This document shows, in pieces, positions 59,721 to 64,000 of a stretch of DNA of 64,000 nt. The stretch spans positions 222,246 through 286,245 of the forward strand of contig MEHQ01004270.1 of assembly GCA_008828725.1 (NCBI GenBank), read 5' to 3'. The position numbers were made by a program, and so were the translations under genes. Under the pieces are notes generated by a model that made no database searches, was not told the origin of the DNA, and saw only the letters and a program-made list of their open reading frames with translations. The stretch is from Saccharina japonica. Its lineage: Eukaryota; Sar; Phaeophyceae; Laminariales; Laminariaceae. Every line of letters begins with the position of its first letter. Position 1 is the first letter of the stretch.

Positions 59721-60780
59721 ATAAAAACAACCCGAGCAACGATTCGCAGTGTTCTACCAGGTTATACTGCTGTTGTAGCGCCGGTTTAAAATAAATATTC
59801 TCCGCACGTACAGCAGCAGTGCAGTACTTAAGGAGGTACTATTAATACTACTGTTGTAGTACCGCTACGTAGGGCACACCGGGGCAATTACTCGTACAAG
59901 TAGTGCTACCGAGATATAGTATTAATAGTATCGAGATTGTGAGTAAAAGGGTCTACCCACACCAGTATGAATACATACGTGGCTCGTCTAAATACGGCAT
60001 CCAAGTCCCCACCCAGAAACACACGAAGCAACGGCTTGCAATGTTCGACTGCTGCTGTAGCTGCGGGAAGCGCTACGAGTACTGCTTGCTGCTGTAGTAC
60101 CAAGATTCACCTGTGCGAGCAAGCATGCTGCTGCAGCTATATGTGGTAAGGCAAGGCAACATGGTTATATGAGGTACCACAGGTACGTACCGGTATATAC
60201 GAGTACGATGATACCAGATACCAGGTACTCGTATACTCGAAGTATACGATATAGGGCAGGGCGAGTATAGGGCATCAAGGCGTCGACCAGTACTGGACTT
60301 GACTGGACTGATACAGAGGCCCCGTCCGTCGCGACCTTCTTCAGGCAGTGCTAATCCATCCAAGTGTTATGGTACTGCTGGTATGATGTGGAAACGTTTG
60401 GTAAATACCTGGTATCAGGTATAATAACCGTATTGGTAGCACTTGGGAGGCGTATCTTATGTGGGAACCAGGGATGGTTCCCATATGGCCTTTGATCATC
60501 TCACCCGGCTTTCAGTCGTTCATAACGGAAAAAAGGAATAAAGCTGCTCTTCTTCTATCTCTAAGCAAACAACACATGTGAGTACCAACGAGTACCCGTT
60601 TCATAGGCTGACCTGGCTAGGGATACCCTGTCCTTGTACACCTAGCTTCCTAACAATTGGCGTTGCATTCGGCAGGACTAGCCTAAAAAGCGGAGAAAGC
60701 TTTTGGGTCGTACTCGTTTTTTGTTTTTTAGCCGTTAGTCGTTCGTGTTTTCACAGCGAGAGAGCAGCGTTGCACCGCTC
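59721..60780. other. No gene recognised
   Basis: Contains many short GTAC-containing motifs (ACTCGTA, AGGTACC) and two TATTAATA words at 59840 and 59930. Short frames on both strands have no motifs. Confidence 0.35.
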
Positions 60781-60794
60781 GTCACTCATCCCTG

Positions 60795-61400
60795 ATGTCG
60801 ACTCAAGAACGAGGAGGATCTGTTCCCCCTCGCGGCAGCCCAGACCAGGACCCAGAACCCAAGGGCCCCTTGCTGGGCCACCGTTTACGAAGCGCCGATG
60901 AAGATCAAGCGCCTAGTACAACAGATCAACCTGTGGACTGGAGATTGGATGATGGAGCTGCTGCGATTTCGCCTCGGCGACAGACCTCTGAGCCGCGATC
61001 TCCTTGCCCACCGGGGATGCAAGTCCAGCCCTTCACGCCTACGGATCCGTCCACAAGACAGGCCTCGGAGCCGCGATCTCCTTGCCCACCAGGAAAGCAA
61101 GTCGAGCCCCTCTCGCCCTCGGCCATGGCTCCTTCTTGTTCAGCGGAGGACGTTCTGTCTCTCAAGACCTCCAGAGCCTCGCAGCCTCTCGATGACGCTC
61201 GGCATGTTTCGACGAGTGAGCCTTCTCTCCGCCAAACGGCCGATTTAGACCCTCTGCCTCTAGACGCGCTGCACCAGGCCTCCTCCGCCTCTGGCTCTAC
61301 GATACCTGCCGGGCAGTATTCGAGCAGACTGCGCCTCCAACTTCCAGTTCTACCTGGCTCTGAGCAAGACACGGGGCTGGCTGATGCGAGTAATCTCTGA
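60795..61400 (+). CDS. Hypothetical disordered protein
   Basis: A 201-codon frame from ATG to TGA. It is rich in Pro, Ser, Gln and acidic residues, with a 26-28 residue internal duplication around SEPRSPCPPG (residues about 65 and 91). No domain is recognised. The opposite strand also has an open frame (60926-61540), so the evidence for coding is weak, but the composition of the plus frame is that of a disordered linker or a retroelement gag-like N-terminus. Confidence 0.35.
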   Translation: MSTQERGGSVPPRGSPDQDPEPKGPLLGHRLRSADEDQAPSTTDQPVDWRLDDGAAAISPRRQTSEPRSPCPPGMQVQPFTPTDPSTRQASEPRSPCPPGKQVEPLSPSAMAPSCSAEDVLSLKTSRASQPLDDARHVSTSEPSLRQTADLDPLPLDALHQASSASGSTIPAGQYSSRLRLQLPVLPGSEQDTGLADASNL

Positions 61401-61753
61401 TAGCCCACGTACAGCCCTCCGAGAGCAAAAAAATGCGTCGCAACAGGATTCTTTTTATCCCGCGCCCAGCCATCAAAGATGGGTACAACACTCTCAGTTG
61501 ATTTCATATGGAGATGCTGAACTTTCACAGGCGCTGACAACCAGAGTCGAGTTTTGACGCTGATGAGAAATTTTCAAAACAAATCCGTTCAACGGCGCGG
61601 GCCACTTTGATTAGATGCTTGATGAGTGACCTGTAAGCGTACAAGGTCTAAACGGCCGCTGCTCGTTTATGGCAGCCACGGCAGGCCTGAAGGCGTACTC
61701 CTACCCCCGTTTGGACCCCAGCTCGTACCCCCAGTGCCCGTAGTGCCCGCCGC

Positions 61754-62684
61754 ATGGCACGAGAGGCGTCGAACGCTGCTGTACAAGCTCTAACGGCTCA
61801 CTCTGCTGCTCAACTTCCTGTGTCGAACTCTGCTGTACAAGGTTTTGCCGCACGTTCTGCTGCTGCCTCTGCTGCACCTGCTCCTGCTGCACACAATTCC
61901 GACGAACGCAATGCTGCAAAAACGTTTACTGCACCCTCTGCTGCAGCCTGCTCCCTCGCTGCATCACAAATACGAAACGTTATGCTGCAAAAATTTTACT
62001 ACACGTTTCTACTAGCACCCTCTGCTGGCATCCTGCTCACTGCTGCACACAAATACGAACGTTATGCTGCCAAAAATTGTTTCAACTGTACCAGGCCTCT
62101 GAGCTGCGGGAGCAGATGTGCTTACTCCTGCTGTACCAGCGTCAGCTGTTGTGAACAGTGAGGTACAAGCTCCTGCTGTACCAGCTTCAGCTGTTGTGAA
62201 CAGTGATGTACAAGCTTCTGCTGTACCAGCTTCAGCTGTTGTGAACAGTGATGTACAAGCTCCTGCTGTGAGGACTACTACTGCTGATACTTCCTTCCAT
62301 GCTGTTTATGACTCAGGAGCTACCTTGCCGCCCCGTACTGCCAGTACCGCGCCAAATTTTTGTCTTCGCCCTCCATTGCGTACTCCGGCCGCCCGAACTG
62401 CCCCCATGAAGCACGCCCTCCGGCAGGTCTTTCCCGGCGCGGTGCAGCAGGTACATCAGCATGGACTTCAGTCGACCTCGCCCGGTGCGGCCCAACAGCT
62501 GCAGAAGCCACAGCAGCTGCAGACCCTCTGGCTGGCCTTGCTAGGAGCGCCCCACCAGCTGCAGCAACAGCGACAGCGGAAGCAGGCCCCTCAGCCGGCC
62601 GAGGTGCAGCAGCCACCGTCACCAACCCCGCTCGCGTCCCGAGCTGTTCATCGGACTACGCGACCCCGCGCTCGGCACCGCTGA
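61754..62684 (+). other. Ala/Gln-rich open frames with a 45-bp tandem repeat
   Basis: Frame 61754-62161 (Ala-rich) overlaps frame 62118-62684. The latter starts with three 15-residue units PAVPASAVVNSDVQA (62121-62265; DNA unit with CTGCTGTACCAGCTTCAGCT) and then becomes Gln/Pro-rich. A third frame (62360-63022) overlaps it. GCT/CAG triplet bias keeps several frames open, so coding status is unresolved. Confidence 0.3.
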
Positions 62685-63027
62685 GTGCCGGCTCGCAGGA
62701 GCCGCTTCCGCCTGCGCCGTGGCCCACACCGCGGACGCCGTTTGCTCTGTGCTGTACCGTTGGCTGCGCATGGGACACTCGCCGTAGGACAGGACACTCG
62801 GCGCGCAGTTCGCGAAGATGGCTGCATCGACGTACCATCACGAGGCCCAACGACGGGGAAAATCTTGCAACTCTACGCGCGGTATGGAGTGGAGAACAGT
62901 CCTTTCGGCGGCAGAGGCTTCCGCTCGTTATTGACCACCCCGACTTCACGATTTTCTGGACCACTGGCAGTCAAGAAATGTTCGTTTTTGGTGGACGTTG
63001 CTTCCTTCGCTGGTCGTCTTGAGCACT

Positions 63028-63676
63028 TTTATTTTTAATCGTGCCCTCGCACCTGTTCAAGTACCGCGCGCAACCGTGGTTTTTAACCGTTGCAGCCGCG
63101 AGCGCTGTGGCCGTTTCTGCGGAAACCGCCCGCCTCGCCGCAGTATAGCGCGCGTTCGTCAAACTGGATTTGCGTACGTAGAATCGAGCTCTGCTCTTCA
63201 GGTGTCCTCTCCCCTACTTTGCTGGAAGGCTGAGACCATCCCCTTTTATTTTTATTCGTGTCATCGTACCTGTTCAAGTACCGCGCGCAACCGTTGTTTT
63301 CAACCGTTGTAGCCGCGAGCGCTGTGGCCGTTTCTGCGGAAACCGCCCTCCTCGCCGCAGTATAGCGCGCGTTCGTAAAACTGGATTTTCGTACGTAGAA
63401 TCGAGGTCTGCTCTTCAGGTATGCTTTCCCCTACTTTGGTGGTAGGCTGAGACCATCCCCTTTTATGTTTAATCGTTCCATCGTACCTGTTCAAGTACCG
63501 CGCCCAACCGTTGTTTTCAACCGTTGTAGCCGCGAGCGCTGTGGCCGTTTCTGCGAAAACCACCCGCCTCGCCGCAGTATAAAGCGCGTTCGTAAAACTG
63601 GATTTGCGTACGTANAATCGAGCTCTGCTCTNCAGGNATGCTCTCCCCTACTTTGGTGGTAGGCTGAGACCATCCC
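63028..63676 (+). repeat. Three tandem units of about 217 bp
   Basis: Units start TTTTATTTTTAATCGT-like and contain CTGTTCAAGTACCGCGCGCA, ACCGTTGTAGCCGCGAGCGC, TGTGGCCGTTTCTGCGGAAA, CTGGATTTGCGTACGTAGAA and TGAGACCATCCCC. They cover about 63028-63242, 63243-63460 and 63461-63676. The third has three ambiguous bases. Identity is high, so the array is recent. Confidence 0.9.
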
Positions 63677-63688
63677 TCCGCAAAATCT

Positions 63689-63907
63689 TCATAGGTGTTC
63701 TATATTACACACCACTATTTCATCATCGCTGGTGTCGATCGAACCGCCCGTTGATGCGCGGCAGCGCCCTCGTTCGAGTTTCAAGCGACGATTTTTCCCG
63801 GTATCTGCGACGAGCGTGGCTCCTTGGGTTCTATCTCCACGACGTGGCCCGTAGGCTGCGATCACCCCCTCCGCAAAGTCGTCGTATTTACGTGCAAGCA
63901 CCACCAC
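63689..63907 (-). CDS. Hypothetical minus-strand open frame at the window edge
   Basis: A 72-codon frame whose composition (LARKYDDFAEGVIAAYGPRR, GATLVADTGKNRRLKLERGR) looks protein-like. It has no ATG at its start (first codons GTG), so it would be part of an exon or of a retroelement protein. The ends cannot be fixed. No family is recognised. Confidence 0.25.
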   Translation of the reverse strand: MVVLARKYDDFAEGVIAAYGPRRGDRTQGATLVADTGKNRRLKLERGRCRASTGGSIDTSDDEIVVCNIEHL

Positions 63908-64000
63908 TGACCTCCCCCGCGTTTGGACGCCTTTTGTTTCGGCACAGGTTCACAGGTCTTGGGAGCCTTGGTTGGAGAAACCCCTGGACCGGAGACTCTT

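Overview
The window is eukaryotic nuclear DNA: GT-AG introns, short GC-rich exons scattered in long AT-rich introns, non-LTR retrotransposon remains, MITEs, SINE-like elements and satellite-like arrays. No operons, rRNA or CRISPR are visible. The one gene recognised with confidence looks like a plastid-type HCF173 relative, which points to a photosynthetic eukaryote. Exons averaging about 110 nt with introns averaging about 1.5 kb would suit a brown alga or another large-genome alga, but the organism cannot be fixed from the sequence alone.

Layout. 1-5.25 kb: non-coding sequence rich in repeats, either upstream of or inside the first introns of the main gene. 5.25-22.86 kb: twelve plus-strand exons that join in consistent phase into a 436-residue open frame ending in TAG, lacking the true N-terminus. 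The protein is an atypical SDR (NmrA-like) Rossmann domain with a CIA30 domain inserted in it. Its introns hold MITE-A (TAA/TTA target sites, PIF/Harbinger or Tourist-like), MITE-B (the most frequent family, with TIRs containing CCATAGTAAATAGG), a near-perfect foldback element, poly-C-tailed SINE-like elements and a tandem array of copied splice donors. 22.9-26 kb: no recognised gene. 26-31.6 kb: diverged copies of a dispersed repeat. 27.46-29.46, 31.65-32.4 and 34.27-35.95 kb: three low-complexity arrays built on the core CCRYGG. 36.2-40.3 kb: C-rich sequence with a repeated segment about 1.2 kb apart and no convincing gene. 41.5-49.5 kb: a decayed LINE (endonuclease, reverse transcriptase and C-terminal Cys/His motif all legible but broken by stops and frameshifts), a 3' fragment of the same family, and a 732-bp assembly gap directly after the LINE poly-C tail. 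50.2-51.8 kb: two elements made of 42-bp repeats; one is bounded by inverted repeats that carry GT and AG and appears to interrupt a minus-strand reading frame like an intron. 51.9-54.6 kb: foldback elements. 54.8 kb: first exon of a probable secreted protein. 56.3 kb: tRNA-headed SINE. 58.2-59.7 kb: duplicated (GGGTC)n blocks. 60.8-63 kb: low-complexity open frames of doubtful status. 63.0-63.7 kb: three tandem 217-bp units.

The main biological interest is how mobile elements and introns interact: poly-C element tails lie just upstream of several splice acceptors of the HCF173-like gene, one exon end with its donor has been copied five times into the intron, and one TIR element looks capable of being spliced out.
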